Assembly (NCBI RefSeq): GCF_041435215.1
Contig: NZ_CP108394.1
Location: 6,820,001-6,884,000, forward strand
Direction of reading: 5' to 3'
From: Streptomyces sp. NBC_01314
GTDB taxonomy: Bacteria > Actinomycetota > Actinomycetes > Streptomycetales > Streptomycetaceae
Length of the DNA: 64,000 nucleotides
A program made the position numbers and the translations under genes. Of this stretch, positions 1-8,253 are shown piece by piece. A model generated the notes under the pieces. The model did no database searches. It was not told the DNA's origin and worked only from the letters and a program-made list of their open reading frames with translations. The stretch's first letter is position 1; each line of letters starts with the position of its first letter.

Positions 1-160
1 CCAGGCCCGGCTCGTACATCGGGACCTCGCCCCGCCGGAGCATGTCGATCTTCTCTTCGACGACGTCGAGCCCGAGCACCTCGAACCCCAGTTCGGCCAT
101 GGCCGCGGCGTGTGTCGCGCCGAGATAGCCGGTGCCGATCACGGTGATCTTGAGGGCCAT
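1..160 (-). CDS. UDP-glucose/GDP-mannose dehydrogenase family protein (5' part only)
   Basis: Only the first 53 codons lie in the window; the gene runs off the left edge. The reading starts MALKITVIGTGYLG and continues with THAAAMAELG and a VLGLDVVEEKI strand. This is the N-terminal Rossmann fold of nucleotide-sugar dehydrogenases, with the GxGYxG NAD-binding motif at residues 9-14. Members oxidise UDP-glucose to UDP-glucuronate (Ugd) or a related NDP-sugar in two NAD-dependent steps, giving precursors for surface glycans. That suits the LCP and glycosyltransferase genes that follow. The ATG at 160 is divergent from the acyl-CoA dehydrogenase gene. The exact sugar cannot be decided from this fragment. 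Confidence 0.85.
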   Translation of the reverse strand, partial: MALKITVIGTGYLGATHAAAMAELGFEVLGLDVVEEKIDMLRRGEVPMYEPGL

Positions 161-330
161 GGGTGCTCCTGATGTCCGGCCGTGGGGTGTCACACGCGCT
201 CTGGTCCTGTGCGCTGCACGAGCATAGTCGGGGCGTGTCCGGGCCCTTCACCGGGCAGATTCCGACGGGGACGGGCGGCCTGTCGTCAAACTCACGTATC
301 ACTCGCGTGGGCGGACCTCTAAAATTTGAG

Positions 331-350
331 TTACTTAACGGTAGTTAGCG
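331..350. promoter_or_regulatory. Possible operator ahead of the acyl-CoA dehydrogenase gene
   Basis: An AT-rich stretch, TTACTTAACGGTAGTTAGCG, sits 19 bases before the start of the acyl-CoA dehydrogenase gene. CTTAAC and GTTAG form an imperfect inverted repeat around GGTA. Fatty-acid genes in actinobacteria are often controlled by TetR-type repressors binding such sites, but no regulator is adjacent, so this is a guess from position and symmetry. Confidence 0.25.
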
Positions 351-368
351 TCAGGAGCGTGAGAGACC

Positions 369-1526
369 TTGGCCGGATCGGCTGATTTCGACCTGTACCG
401 CCCGTCCGAGGAGCACGACATGCTCCGTGACGCGATCCGTTCCCTCTCCGAGGCGAAGATCGCGCCCTTCGCCGCCGTCGTGGACGAGGAGGCCCGTTTC
501 CCGCAGGAGGCGCTGGACGCGCTGGTCGCCAACGACCTGCACGCCGTGCACGTCCCCGAGGAGTACGGCGGCGCCGGCGCCGACGCGCTCGCCACGGTCA
601 TCGTGATCGAGGAGGTGGCCCGCGCCTGCGTGTCGTCCTCCCTGATCCCGGCCGTCAACAAGCTCGGCTCGCTGCCCGTGATCCTCTCCGGCTCCGAGGA
701 GCTGAAGAAGAAGTACCTGGGCCCGCTCGCCAAGGGCGACGCGATGTTCTCGTACTGCCTCTCCGAGCCGGACGCCGGCTCCGACGCGGCAGGCATGAAG
801 ACCCGCGCGGTCCGCGACGGCGACCACTTCATCCTCAACGGCGTGAAGCGCTGGATCACCAACGCGGGCGTCTCCGACTACTACACGGTCATGGCCGTCA
901 CGGACCCGGAGAAGCGCTCCAAGGGCATCTCCGCCTTCGTCGTCGAGAAGTCCGACGAGGGCGTCTCCTTCGGCGCCCCGGAGAAGAAGCTCGGCATCAA
1001 GGGCTCCCCGACCCGCGAGGTCTACCTCGACAACGTCCGCATCCCCGCCGACCGCATGATCGGCGAGGAGGGCACCGGCTTCGCCACGGCGATGGCGACC
1101 CTGGACCACACCCGTATCACCATCGCCGCCCAGGCCCTCGGCGTCGCCCAGGGCGCCCTCGACTACGCCAAGGGCTATGTCCAGGAGCGCAAGCAGTTCG
1201 GCAAGCCGATCGCCGACTTCCAGGGCATCCAGTTCATGCTCGCCGACATGGCCATGAAGATCGAGGCCGCCCGCGCGCTGACGTACCAGGCGGCGGCGAA
1301 GTCCGAGCGCGGCGACAAGGACCTCACCTTCCAGGGCGCCGCCGCCAAGTGCTTCGCCTCCGACGTCGCCATGGAGGTCACCACGGACGCCGTCCAGCTC
1401 CTCGGCGGCTACGGCTACACCCGCGACTACCCGGTCGAGCGCATGATGCGCGACGCGAAGATCACACAGATATACGAAGGCACGAACCAGGTCCAGCGCA
1501 TCGTCATGGCCCGCAACCTGCCGTAA
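369..1526 (+). CDS. Acyl-CoA dehydrogenase
   Basis: 385-residue FAD-dependent acyl-CoA dehydrogenase, the usual family length. It catalyses alpha,beta-desaturation of an acyl-CoA in fatty-acid or branched-chain amino-acid breakdown and passes electrons to ETF. Visible family features are the YCLSEPDAGSDA flavin and substrate segment (about residues 129-140), the WITN motif, the QFGKPIADFQ helix, and the C-terminal AKITQIYEGTNQVQR segment with the catalytic-type Glu. The start is a TTG at 369 with an AGGAG at 353-357. A hairpin terminator follows at 1548-1575, so the gene is probably monocistronic. Chain-length specificity cannot be read from the sequence. Confidence 0.95.
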   Translation: MAGSADFDLYRPSEEHDMLRDAIRSLSEAKIAPFAAVVDEEARFPQEALDALVANDLHAVHVPEEYGGAGADALATVIVIEEVARACVSSSLIPAVNKLGSLPVILSGSEELKKKYLGPLAKGDAMFSYCLSEPDAGSDAAGMKTRAVRDGDHFILNGVKRWITNAGVSDYYTVMAVTDPEKRSKGISAFVVEKSDEGVSFGAPEKKLGIKGSPTREVYLDNVRIPADRMIGEEGTGFATAMATLDHTRITIAAQALGVAQGALDYAKGYVQERKQFGKPIADFQGIQFMLADMAMKIEAARALTYQAAAKSERGDKDLTFQGAAAKCFASDVAMEVTTDAVQLLGGYGYTRDYPVERMMRDAKITQIYEGTNQVQRIVMARNLP

Positions 1527-1547
1527 CCTCTTCGGCGCAATCCGTAC

Positions 1548-1575
1548 ACAGCCCCCGGCACCCGTCGGGGGCTGT
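1548..1575 (+). terminator. Rho-independent-type hairpin after the acyl-CoA dehydrogenase gene
   Basis: ACAGCCCCCG (1548-1557) pairs perfectly with CGGGGGCTGT (1566-1575) across an 8-base loop, 22 bases after the stop codon. It lacks a long T-tract, as is common in Streptomyces. Confidence 0.75.
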
Positions 1576-1699
1576 TGCCGTACGGGACGTATGGGGCGGA
1601 TTGTTTCCGTCCGCCCGATGGCGGGCGGGTGCGGGGAGGCGTAGGACGGAAGTGCACGGGGTTCGCCCCGGACCCCGCTTCACCCCCCCAGGAGGAGCC

Positions 1700-2065
1700 A
1701 TGACTCAGCACGCCGGATCCATGACCGCGATGAGCAAGGAGATGCAGGACTGCGTCAATGCCTGCATGACGTGCCACAGCATGTGCGAGGAGACCATGAG
1801 CTCCTGCATGCAGGCCGGCGGCCAGGCCCAGATGCAGATCATGCGCGCCCTGATGGACTGCGCCGAGATGACCCGTATATGCGCGGACATGATGATGCGC
1901 CGCTCGCCGCTGTCCGCCGAGATGTGCGCGATGTGCGCCCGCGCCTGTGACATGTGCGCCGAGGCGTGTATGTCCATGCCGGACGATCAGCAGATGACGC
2001 GCTGTGCCGAGGCGTGTCGCCGCTGCTCGGAGATGTGCCGGACGATGGCGGGCGCGACCGCCTGA
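1700..2065 (+). CDS. Cysteine-rich four-helix-bundle copper-binding protein (Csp/DUF326-like)
   Basis: 121-residue protein with 16 cysteines spread over its whole length and many methionines. Typical groups are CVNACMTCHSMC, CAMCARACDMCAEAC and CAEACRRCSEMC, in CxxxC and CxxC spacing on predicted helices. This is the pattern of the Csp copper-storage proteins, four-helix bundles whose inner Cys residues bind many Cu(I) ions. No signal peptide is visible, so it is probably the cytosolic (Csp3-like) type. GGAGGAG lies 3 bases before the ATG. It stands alone between two terminators and points toward the first LCP gene. Copper storage is inferred from the family; other soft metals are possible. 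Confidence 0.85.
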   Translation: MTQHAGSMTAMSKEMQDCVNACMTCHSMCEETMSSCMQAGGQAQMQIMRALMDCAEMTRICADMMMRRSPLSAEMCAMCARACDMCAEACMSMPDDQQMTRCAEACRRCSEMCRTMAGATA

Positions 2066-2081
2066 TCCCGCACGACCAAAA

Positions 2082-2118
2082 GACCGAGGGACACCCCGTC
2101 ACGGGATGCCCCTCGGTC
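2082..2118. terminator. Bidirectional hairpin between the copper-storage gene and the first LCP gene
   Basis: GACCGAGGG (2082-2090) pairs with CCCTCGGTC (2110-2118), and the stem continues inward through ACCCCG/CGGG. It lies between two convergent stop codons and can end both transcripts. Confidence 0.8.
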
Positions 2119-2134
2119 TCCTGGTCCGACGGGG

Positions 2135-3442
2135 TCAGTTGCCCGACACCGTCACCGTCTCGTCGTTCTTCAACTGCTCCACCAGCTGCTTCACCTTCGT
2201 GGTGTCCCACTGGAGGTTGCCGTTGTCGGCGTTGCCCGAGATCGGCATGTTCATGGACTTGCCGTCGCCGCCCGTCACGCCCTTCATCGCCCAGAACATG
2301 TCGGCCAGGTCGAACAGGCTCATGTCCTCGTCGACGATCAGGGTGTCCAGACCCGCGCTCATCGTCGGGTACAGCTTGAACGGGTTCAGCACCGTGCTCG
2401 GCGTCGCCGTCTGGCTGGCCAGGGCCGCGAGGAACTTCTGCTGGTTCTTCGTACGGTCCAGGTCGCTGCGCGCGAGGGCGTAGCGGGTGCGGACGAAGGC
2501 GAGGGACTGCTCGCCGTTCAGAGTCTGCTTGCCCGCCTCGAAGTTCGCGCCGGACTTGGTGTCCTTCAGGCCGCCCTTGGGGATGTCGATCTCCACGCCG
2601 CCGACCGCGTCGACGATGTTCGCGAAGCCCGCGAAGCCGATCTCCACGTAGTGGTCGATGTGCAGACCCGTGTTGGCCTCGACGGTGCGGACCAGCAGCT
2701 CGGGCCCGTCCTCCGCGTACGCCGCGTTCAGCTTCACCTGACGGCCGGTGCCCTTGAAGGTCTTGCCGGACTCGGAGCCGACGAACGTCGGTATCTCGAC
2801 GTTCGAGTCACGGGGCAGCGAGACCAGCGTCGGGCCGTTCGATCCGGTGTGCAGGATCATCATCGAGTCCGTGCGCTTGCCGTCGGCGGACCCGGTGTGG
2901 AGCTCCTTCTTCTGGTCGTCGGAAAGGCCCTCACGGCTGTCGGAGCCGACGATCAGGTAGTTGGTGCCCTCGCCCGTGTCCGGCCGGTCGATGACCTTCG
3001 AGAGGTCGACCTCGCGGTTCAGCTTGGAGTCGGCCCAGAAGTACGTGCCGATCGTCGTCGCGAGAACCACCACGGTGACCGTGATCGCCGTCACCTTGAT
3101 ACGGCGCCGCCAGTTCGGCGCGGGGCGCTCACCACGGCCGCCGCCGTGGCCGCCCGGACCGCCGGTGCCACCGGAGCCGTAGACCTGGCCGGTGTTGTAG
3201 TCATTGTTGTACCCGCCGCCGTACTGGTCGGGTCCGTTGCTGTTGCTGTTGCTGTTGCCGTAGCCGTCGGCGTACGAGTCGCCGTACGACGGCTGCTGGG
3301 GCACGCCTCCCTGAGGGGGTGCCGACTGGCCGCGACGGACCGGGCGCATCACGCGCGCCCCGTCGGGCTGTGCGCTCGCGTCGCCGTGGCCGTAGCCGCC
3401 GCCGCGGTTGTTGCCGGACCATCCCTCGGGCCAATCGTTCAT
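2135..3442 (-). CDS. LCP (LytR-CpsA-Psr) family protein, no LytR_C domain
   Basis: 435-residue membrane-anchored LCP phosphotransferase. The family attaches undecaprenyl-linked glycopolymers to peptidoglycan on the outer face of the membrane. Residues 1-110 are a low-complexity Gly/Asn/Gln-rich cytoplasmic head that includes an SNSNSN run. One membrane helix spans about 116-135. The LCP domain follows with IVGSDSR (164-170), KRTDSMMILH (189-198), SLPRDS (208-213) and the C-terminal Arg motif SDLDRTKNQQ. I chose the ATG at 3442 because the extra codons upstream look like leader DNA. It ends without the LytR_C domain found in three of its neighbours. It is one of five LCP genes in this 9-kb stretch. 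Confidence 0.92.
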   Translation of the reverse strand: MNDWPEGWSGNNRGGGYGHGDASAQPDGARVMRPVRRGQSAPPQGGVPQQPSYGDSYADGYGNSNSNSNGPDQYGGGYNNDYNTGQVYGSGGTGGPGGHGGGRGERPAPNWRRRIKVTAITVTVVVLATTIGTYFWADSKLNREVDLSKVIDRPDTGEGTNYLIVGSDSREGLSDDQKKELHTGSADGKRTDSMMILHTGSNGPTLVSLPRDSNVEIPTFVGSESGKTFKGTGRQVKLNAAYAEDGPELLVRTVEANTGLHIDHYVEIGFAGFANIVDAVGGVEIDIPKGGLKDTKSGANFEAGKQTLNGEQSLAFVRTRYALARSDLDRTKNQQKFLAALASQTATPSTVLNPFKLYPTMSAGLDTLIVDEDMSLFDLADMFWAMKGVTGGDGKSMNMPISGNADNGNLQWDTTKVKQLVEQLKNDETVTVSGN

Positions 3443-3571
3443 GCGCCCAGTGTGCCGGGTAGGGCTGTGCCCTTTACAAGGGTCGATGAAAAACAAAGGC
3501 AGGGCTGTTGCGAAGCCGACACAAATTACACGGTTTTGTAGGGGACCGGGCGCCTCGGACGAACGCTGATC

Positions 3572-5011
3572 TCATGAGCACGAGACCTGGTCGCCCCTCA
3601 CCACTCCCGACTCGCCCTGCTCGGGGTTCTCCGCGCGTACCCTGCGGACCTGATCGAAGTCCGTGCCGGCGATCACCCTGAGCGTGGGGCCCTGGGCGCG
3701 GACCGGGCGTAGTTCCGAGCCCGGGAGGGCGGTCGACAGGGAGCGGGCGGAACGGTCCCAGCGGGGGTCGTAGACGACGACCGTGCGGTGGACGTCCTGC
3801 CGCGGGGCGTTCACCGGGGTCTTCGTGGTGCGGAATCCGGTGGCGGCCAGCTGGCGGTCCACCTTCTTGCCGAGGCCGGGCACGGCCGTGCCGTTCTCGA
3901 CCTGGACGCGGATCTGCTGGGGGGCGACGTCGACGGGGGCGTACCTACCGCGCGTCTTGTAGGGGGCGAGGGGGCGGTCGTCGCGCAGGGCCTCGAAGAG
4001 GCGGGCGGACTTGGCGTCGTCCCACTTGAGGGTCGAGCCGATGCCCTTCACGGCGTACCCCATGCGTCCGATGGGCACGGTGGTGAACTCGGAGGAGGCG
4101 GGGGTGAGGTTCCGCATCGCGCGTCCGAGGTCGATCAGCTCGCCGGTGCCGAACTCCTTGTCGGCGCGTACGGACCCGAGGACGGCCTGTGTGATGTCGC
4201 GGAACTTCATCGGGTTGAGCAGCACACCCGAGGATGTGGCCTGGGACATCAGGGACGCCATGAAGCGCTGCTGGCGTTTCATGCGGCCGAGGTCGGAGGA
4301 GCCGTCGGCGTGCCGGGAGCGCACGTACTGGAGGGCCTGGCCGCCGTCCAGCTCGTGGGTGCCGGTGGTGAGGTCGAGGCCGGTGTAGGAGTCCTTGAGG
4401 GGGCGGGTGGTGCAGATCTTGACGCCGCCGAGGACGTCCACGGTCCGCATGAAGCTGGTGAAGTCGACCTCGACGTAGTGGTCGATCTTCACCCTGGTCA
4501 TGTGCTCGACCGTGCGCACCGTGAGCTGCGGTCCGCCCTCCGCGTAGGCCGCGTTCAGCTTGAGGGGGTGGCCCTTGTGCGTCCTGCCGGTGGCGCGGTC
4601 GGTGTGCCCGGGCGTCTCGGCGTACGAGTCGCGCGGCAGGCTCACGATGCTCGCGCGCTCGCGGTCCTCCGAGATGTGCACGATCATCATCGTGTCCGTG
4701 CAGTGGCAGGGGGCACCGCCCAGCCGGTACTTCCGCCGCTCCTGCTCGCTGATCCGGTCGCGGCCGTCGGTGCCGACCAGCAGGACGTTCATGCCGTGGC
4801 CCGCCTCGGGGCGGTTCTTCATGTCCTTGAAGGCGTCGACCCGGGCGATCTCGTTGTCCAGGCGGGTCACCACCGCGTGCCCGATGCCCGCGGCGGCCAG
4901 CACCACCACGGAGAGCGTGGTCACCACCCGCATGGGCCAGCTCCGACGCCGGGGAGGTACGGGAGGGCGGGGCCGCTGCGGGTGGGCTGGGTGGCGGGGC
5001 GGTGTGGACAC
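3572..5011 (-). CDS. LCP family protein with C-terminal LytR_C domain
   Basis: 479 residues. A short Pro/Arg-rich cytoplasmic head is followed by one membrane helix (about 28-47). The extracytoplasmic LCP catalytic domain has LVGTDGRD (78-85), TDTMMIVH, SLPRDS (124-129) and the SDLGRMKRQQRFM motif. The last 100 or so residues (from about DVAPQQIRVQVENG) form a LytR_C domain. The GTG start at 5011 has a GGAGG about 10 bases upstream. Cys residues at 102 and 104 lie just before the TDTMM motif. It is divergent from the glycosyltransferase gene at 5148. Its likely role is ligation of a cell-wall polymer; the polymer is not known. Confidence 0.92.
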   Translation of the reverse strand: MSTPPRHPAHPQRPRPPVPPRRRSWPMRVVTTLSVVVLAAAGIGHAVVTRLDNEIARVDAFKDMKNRPEAGHGMNVLLVGTDGRDRISEQERRKYRLGGAPCHCTDTMMIVHISEDRERASIVSLPRDSYAETPGHTDRATGRTHKGHPLKLNAAYAEGGPQLTVRTVEHMTRVKIDHYVEVDFTSFMRTVDVLGGVKICTTRPLKDSYTGLDLTTGTHELDGGQALQYVRSRHADGSSDLGRMKRQQRFMASLMSQATSSGVLLNPMKFRDITQAVLGSVRADKEFGTGELIDLGRAMRNLTPASSEFTTVPIGRMGYAVKGIGSTLKWDDAKSARLFEALRDDRPLAPYKTRGRYAPVDVAPQQIRVQVENGTAVPGLGKKVDRQLAATGFRTTKTPVNAPRQDVHRTVVVYDPRWDRSARSLSTALPGSELRPVRAQGPTLRVIAGTDFDQVRRVRAENPEQGESGVVRGDQVSCS

Positions 5012-5147
5012 GGGGGGACACCTCCGCGAGACCGGTCAGGGGAAGTCAGGGAACCGTGAGCACCGTAGGGCCCCGGGATCCGTGGCCCGTCCGCGCGACC
5101 GGGCGGCGCGCGTTCGTGTCCCCCGTTCGCGGTAACGTGAGCCCTCT

Positions 5148-6176
5148 ATGAACGCCAAGCCCGACGTGCAGCTCCCCGCCGTGTCTGTGATCATGCCCGT
5201 CCTCGACGAGGAGCGGCATCTGCGCGGAGCCGTCCAAGCGATCCTCGCGCAGGAGTACGCCGGCGAGATGGAGGTCGTGATCTCCCTCGGTCCGTCCACG
5301 GACCGCACGGACGAGATCGCCGCCGCGCTCGTGGCCGAAGACCCGCGCGTCCATACCGTCCCGAACCCCACCGGTCGTACGCCCGCCGCGCTCAACGCCG
5401 CGATCAAGGCCTCCCGCCACCCGATCGTGGTCCGCGTCGACGGCCACGGCATCCTTTCGCCCGACTACATCGCCACCGCCGTACGGCTCCTGGAGGAGAC
5501 CGGCGCGCAGAACGTCGGCGGCATCATGCACGCCGAGGGCGAGAACGACTGGGAGCACGCGGTCGCCGCCGCCATGACCTCGAAGATCGGCGTCGGCAAC
5601 GCCGCCTTCCACACGGGCGGGCAGGCCGGTCCGGCCGAGACGGTCTACCTGGGCGTCTTCCGGCGCGAGGCGCTGGAGCGGCAGGACGGTTACAACGTGG
5701 AGTTCATCCGCGCCCAGGACTGGGAGCTGAACTTCCGGATCCGTGAGGCGGGCGGCCTCATCTGGTTCTCGCCCGAGCTGCGGGTGTCCTACCGGCCGCG
5801 GCCCAGCGTGCGGGCGCTCGCCAAGCAGTACAAGGACTACGGGCGCTGGCGGCACGTCGTCGCCCGCTACCACGAGGGCTCCATCAACCTGCGCTATCTC
5901 GCCCCGCCCGCCGCGGTGTGCGCGATCGTGGCCGGCGTCCTGGTGGGCGGCCTGCTCACCCCGCTGGGCTACGTGATCCCCGGCGGCTATCTCGCGGCGA
6001 TCGTCGCGGGCTCGCTGCCGGCGGGCAAGGGGCTGCCGCTCAAGGCCCGCCTCCAGATCCCCGTCGCCCTCGCCACCATGCACATGTCCTGGGGCTTCGG
6101 CTTCCTCACCAGCCCCAGGTCGCTGGCCAAGAAGGTCATCGCCTCCCGCCGCCCGGCGGTGCTCACCGAGAGCTGA
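5148..6176 (+). CDS. Family 2 glycosyltransferase, ExoA-like, membrane associated
   Basis: 342 residues. The N-terminal GT-A fold begins VSVIMPVLDEERHL and carries the metal/nucleotide motif VRVDGHG (about 95-101) and the acceptor-side RAQDWELNFRI, which matches the ED-type catalytic block. A hydrophobic region at about 245-290 contains one or two membrane helices. It resembles the succinoglycan ExoA group, which transfers a sugar to a lipid-linked intermediate at the cytoplasmic face. It lies among LCP genes that attach such polymers to the wall, so a role in making their substrate is a reasonable inference. A strong hairpin follows at 6191-6230. Confidence 0.9.
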   Translation: MNAKPDVQLPAVSVIMPVLDEERHLRGAVQAILAQEYAGEMEVVISLGPSTDRTDEIAAALVAEDPRVHTVPNPTGRTPAALNAAIKASRHPIVVRVDGHGILSPDYIATAVRLLEETGAQNVGGIMHAEGENDWEHAVAAAMTSKIGVGNAAFHTGGQAGPAETVYLGVFRREALERQDGYNVEFIRAQDWELNFRIREAGGLIWFSPELRVSYRPRPSVRALAKQYKDYGRWRHVVARYHEGSINLRYLAPPAAVCAIVAGVLVGGLLTPLGYVIPGGYLAAIVAGSLPAGKGLPLKARLQIPVALATMHMSWGFGFLTSPRSLAKKVIASRRPAVLTES

Positions 6177-6190
6177 GCGCCAAGGACGTA

Positions 6191-6230
6191 CGCCTCGGGC
6201 CCCTCTCGATCGCGAGAGGGGCCCGAGGCG
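6191..6230. terminator. Perfect bidirectional hairpin between convergent genes
   Basis: An 18-base arm (6191-6208, starting CGCCTCGGGCCCC) is followed by an ATCG loop and a perfect complementary arm (6213-6230). It separates the glycosyltransferase gene from the convergent LCP gene at 6288. Confidence 0.85.
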
Positions 6231-6287
6231 TGTACGACGACCGGTCCACGACGAGACGACCGGTCTACGACGACTGGTGCACGACGG

Positions 6288-8063
6288 CTACCAGGTGAAG
6301 CCGGGGTTGACCTCCATGCAGGCGTCCGTCTTCGCGCCGTTCAGGGTGTCCGCCGACTCCGGAGTCGTGTCGTCCTCCTTCTCGGCCTTGTACGTGCTGC
6401 CCTCACGCCAGTCGGCGCCGACGACGAGTGTGACGCCGCTGACGTCGGTGGACTTCTCGACCTGGCCGAGCGGGATTCCGAGGGCCTTGGCGACCGCCTG
6501 GGCGTCGCCCTCCAGTTCGGCGCTCGGGTAGCGCACGACCGTCTTCTCCTGGACGACCGCGGTGGTCGCGTCGGACGTGGCCTTGGCGAAGCCCTCCTCG
6601 ACGAGCAGCTGGGACACCGTGTGCGCACGGCCGCCGACGGGGGCGAGGGTGGAGGTCATGGTGCCGTTCTTCACCAGCACGCCGATCTCGTCCTTCGCCG
6701 CCGCCGGGTCCTCGGTGGTCGCGTCCTCGGTGGTGGTCTTCTTCTTGTCCTTGCCGTCCAGCGCGATGTCGTCGCGCACCAGCCGGAACAGCTTCTCCGC
6801 GTCGCCCTCCTTGGGCACGACGCGCGCGCCGACGTAGGTGAACGGCATCGTCGCCATCGTGATCCGGGCCGGCTCGACCTTGCGCAACTCCGTGCCGAGG
6901 TCGAGGAGTTTCGCCACATCGCCGAGGCCCTCGTCGACGGTGAGCGCGTCCGTGGCCTCCTCGGCGAGCTTGCGCAGCTTGTTCGGGTTGGTGATCGTGG
7001 CGTTCTCGCGCAGCTCGCGGACCATCGCGTTCATGTACTGGTGCTGCGCCTTGGCCCGTGCGATGTCGCTGCCGTCCTCGAAGCCGTACCGGGTGCGCAG
7101 CCACTGCAGGGCCTGCTTGCCCTTGATGAACGTGGTGCCCTTTTCCAGCTTCAGCCCCGAGCCCTTGCCCTCGCTGGTGTGCGAGTAGATGTTGGCGTCC
7201 ACGCACACCGGCACACCGCCGATCGCGTCGGCCATCGACACCACACCGGAGAAGTCGACCATCATGAAGTGGTCGATGCTGATCCCGGTCAGCTTCTCCC
7301 AGGTGGCGACCGTGCAGCCGGGGCCGCCGCGCTCCAGCGACTGGTTGGTCATCGTGTAGGTGAGCGCCCGGTACACCTCGCCGCTGTCCGGGTCGGTGCA
7401 CTTGGGGATGTCGAGCAGGGTGTCGCGGGGCATGCTGACGACCGACATGTTGCTGCGGTCGGCGGACAGGTGCAGCAGCATCTGGACATCGGCCAGCGGC
7501 GGGCCGTTGAAGTTCTCCTTGGCGCCGCCGAGCTTCTGGTTCTCCGCGCTGTCCCGCGCGTCCGAGCCGATGATCAGGATGTTCAGCGGGGTCTGCCCGG
7601 CCGCGTTCGGCGTCGGCTCGGCGACCTTCGTGTCGCCGAGGTTCAGCTTCTCCTTCTTGATGTTGCCGTTGAGGTGCTGGTAGTAGAGATAACCGGCACC
7701 CGCGGTGCCGAGTATCACGACCGCCAGGACCGTCGCGGACCAGCGCAGCACCCGTCTGCGCCGGGGTCTCGCGGCGGTTTTCGCGCGCCCCCGCCCGCCG
7801 CCGCTGCCGCCACCGTTCCGGCGGCTCCCTCGGCGCTGCTCGGGGACTTTGACATCCGCGTCGTCGTCCTTGCCGTCCGAGCCGTCCGAGCCGTCCTGCG
7901 CTGCCAGGTCCCCGTCCTGCGCGCCGGGTTCCTCCACGCGCGGCCGCCCCCCGTCCCCGCGCACGTCACTGCGTACCATCTCCCTGCCCCTCCCCACCCT
8001 GCCGTGGCGGGACCGTCCCCGCCTCCTGTTGGACTGTCGAGACCCCAACTCGGATGTACTCAT
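6288..8063 (-). CDS. LCP family protein with LytR_C domain and long charged head
   Basis: 591 residues from the ATG at 8063. The first 105 residues are an Arg/Gly/Asp-rich cytoplasmic head, followed by a membrane helix at about 108-128. The LCP domain has IIGSDARD (165-172), MLLHLS, SMPRDT, two Cys residues (KCTD and GCTVATWEKL) that may form a disulfide, and the SDIARAKAQHQYM motif. The C-terminal third contains a LytR_C domain. An alternative ATG at 7979 (563 residues) has a much better GGAGG-type ribosome site, so the true start may be there. Likely function: transfer of wall glycopolymers to peptidoglycan. Confidence 0.9.
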   Translation of the reverse strand: MSTSELGSRQSNRRRGRSRHGRVGRGREMVRSDVRGDGGRPRVEEPGAQDGDLAAQDGSDGSDGKDDDADVKVPEQRRGSRRNGGGSGGGRGRAKTAARPRRRRVLRWSATVLAVVILGTAGAGYLYYQHLNGNIKKEKLNLGDTKVAEPTPNAAGQTPLNILIIGSDARDSAENQKLGGAKENFNGPPLADVQMLLHLSADRSNMSVVSMPRDTLLDIPKCTDPDSGEVYRALTYTMTNQSLERGGPGCTVATWEKLTGISIDHFMMVDFSGVVSMADAIGGVPVCVDANIYSHTSEGKGSGLKLEKGTTFIKGKQALQWLRTRYGFEDGSDIARAKAQHQYMNAMVRELRENATITNPNKLRKLAEEATDALTVDEGLGDVAKLLDLGTELRKVEPARITMATMPFTYVGARVVPKEGDAEKLFRLVRDDIALDGKDKKKTTTEDATTEDPAAAKDEIGVLVKNGTMTSTLAPVGGRAHTVSQLLVEEGFAKATSDATTAVVQEKTVVRYPSAELEGDAQAVAKALGIPLGQVEKSTDVSGVTLVVGADWREGSTYKAEKEDDTTPESADTLNGAKTDACMEVNPGFTW

Positions 8064-8164
8064 GTTCTGTTGAACGCGTCATAGGTTCCGACCGGATGAC
8101 ATGCGGACACGGGTCGGTACGGCGGCACCGCCGCCCTACGGCATTTCGACGACATTCAGAACCG

Positions 8165-8196
8165 ACCGGGCGGGCGCGTCCCCGCGCCCGCCCGGT
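8165..8196 (-). terminator. Hairpin terminator after the third-to-fourth LCP junction
   Basis: ACCGGGCGGGCGCG (8165-8178) pairs perfectly with CGCGCCCGCCCGGT (8183-8196) around a 4-base loop. It lies 57 bases past the stop of the LCP gene at 8254, so the two LCP genes are probably transcribed separately. Confidence 0.75.
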
Positions 8197-8253
8197 GATC
8201 ACCGTTCAGCTGTACTCGCGTCCGGTAAGACGCGCCACGACCCCGTCAGGTCA

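Noticed and set aside
3225..3260. Short tandem GTTGCT repeats in the first LCP gene
   Set aside because: They simply encode an in-frame Ser-Asn run in the cytoplasmic head and do not look like a separate element.
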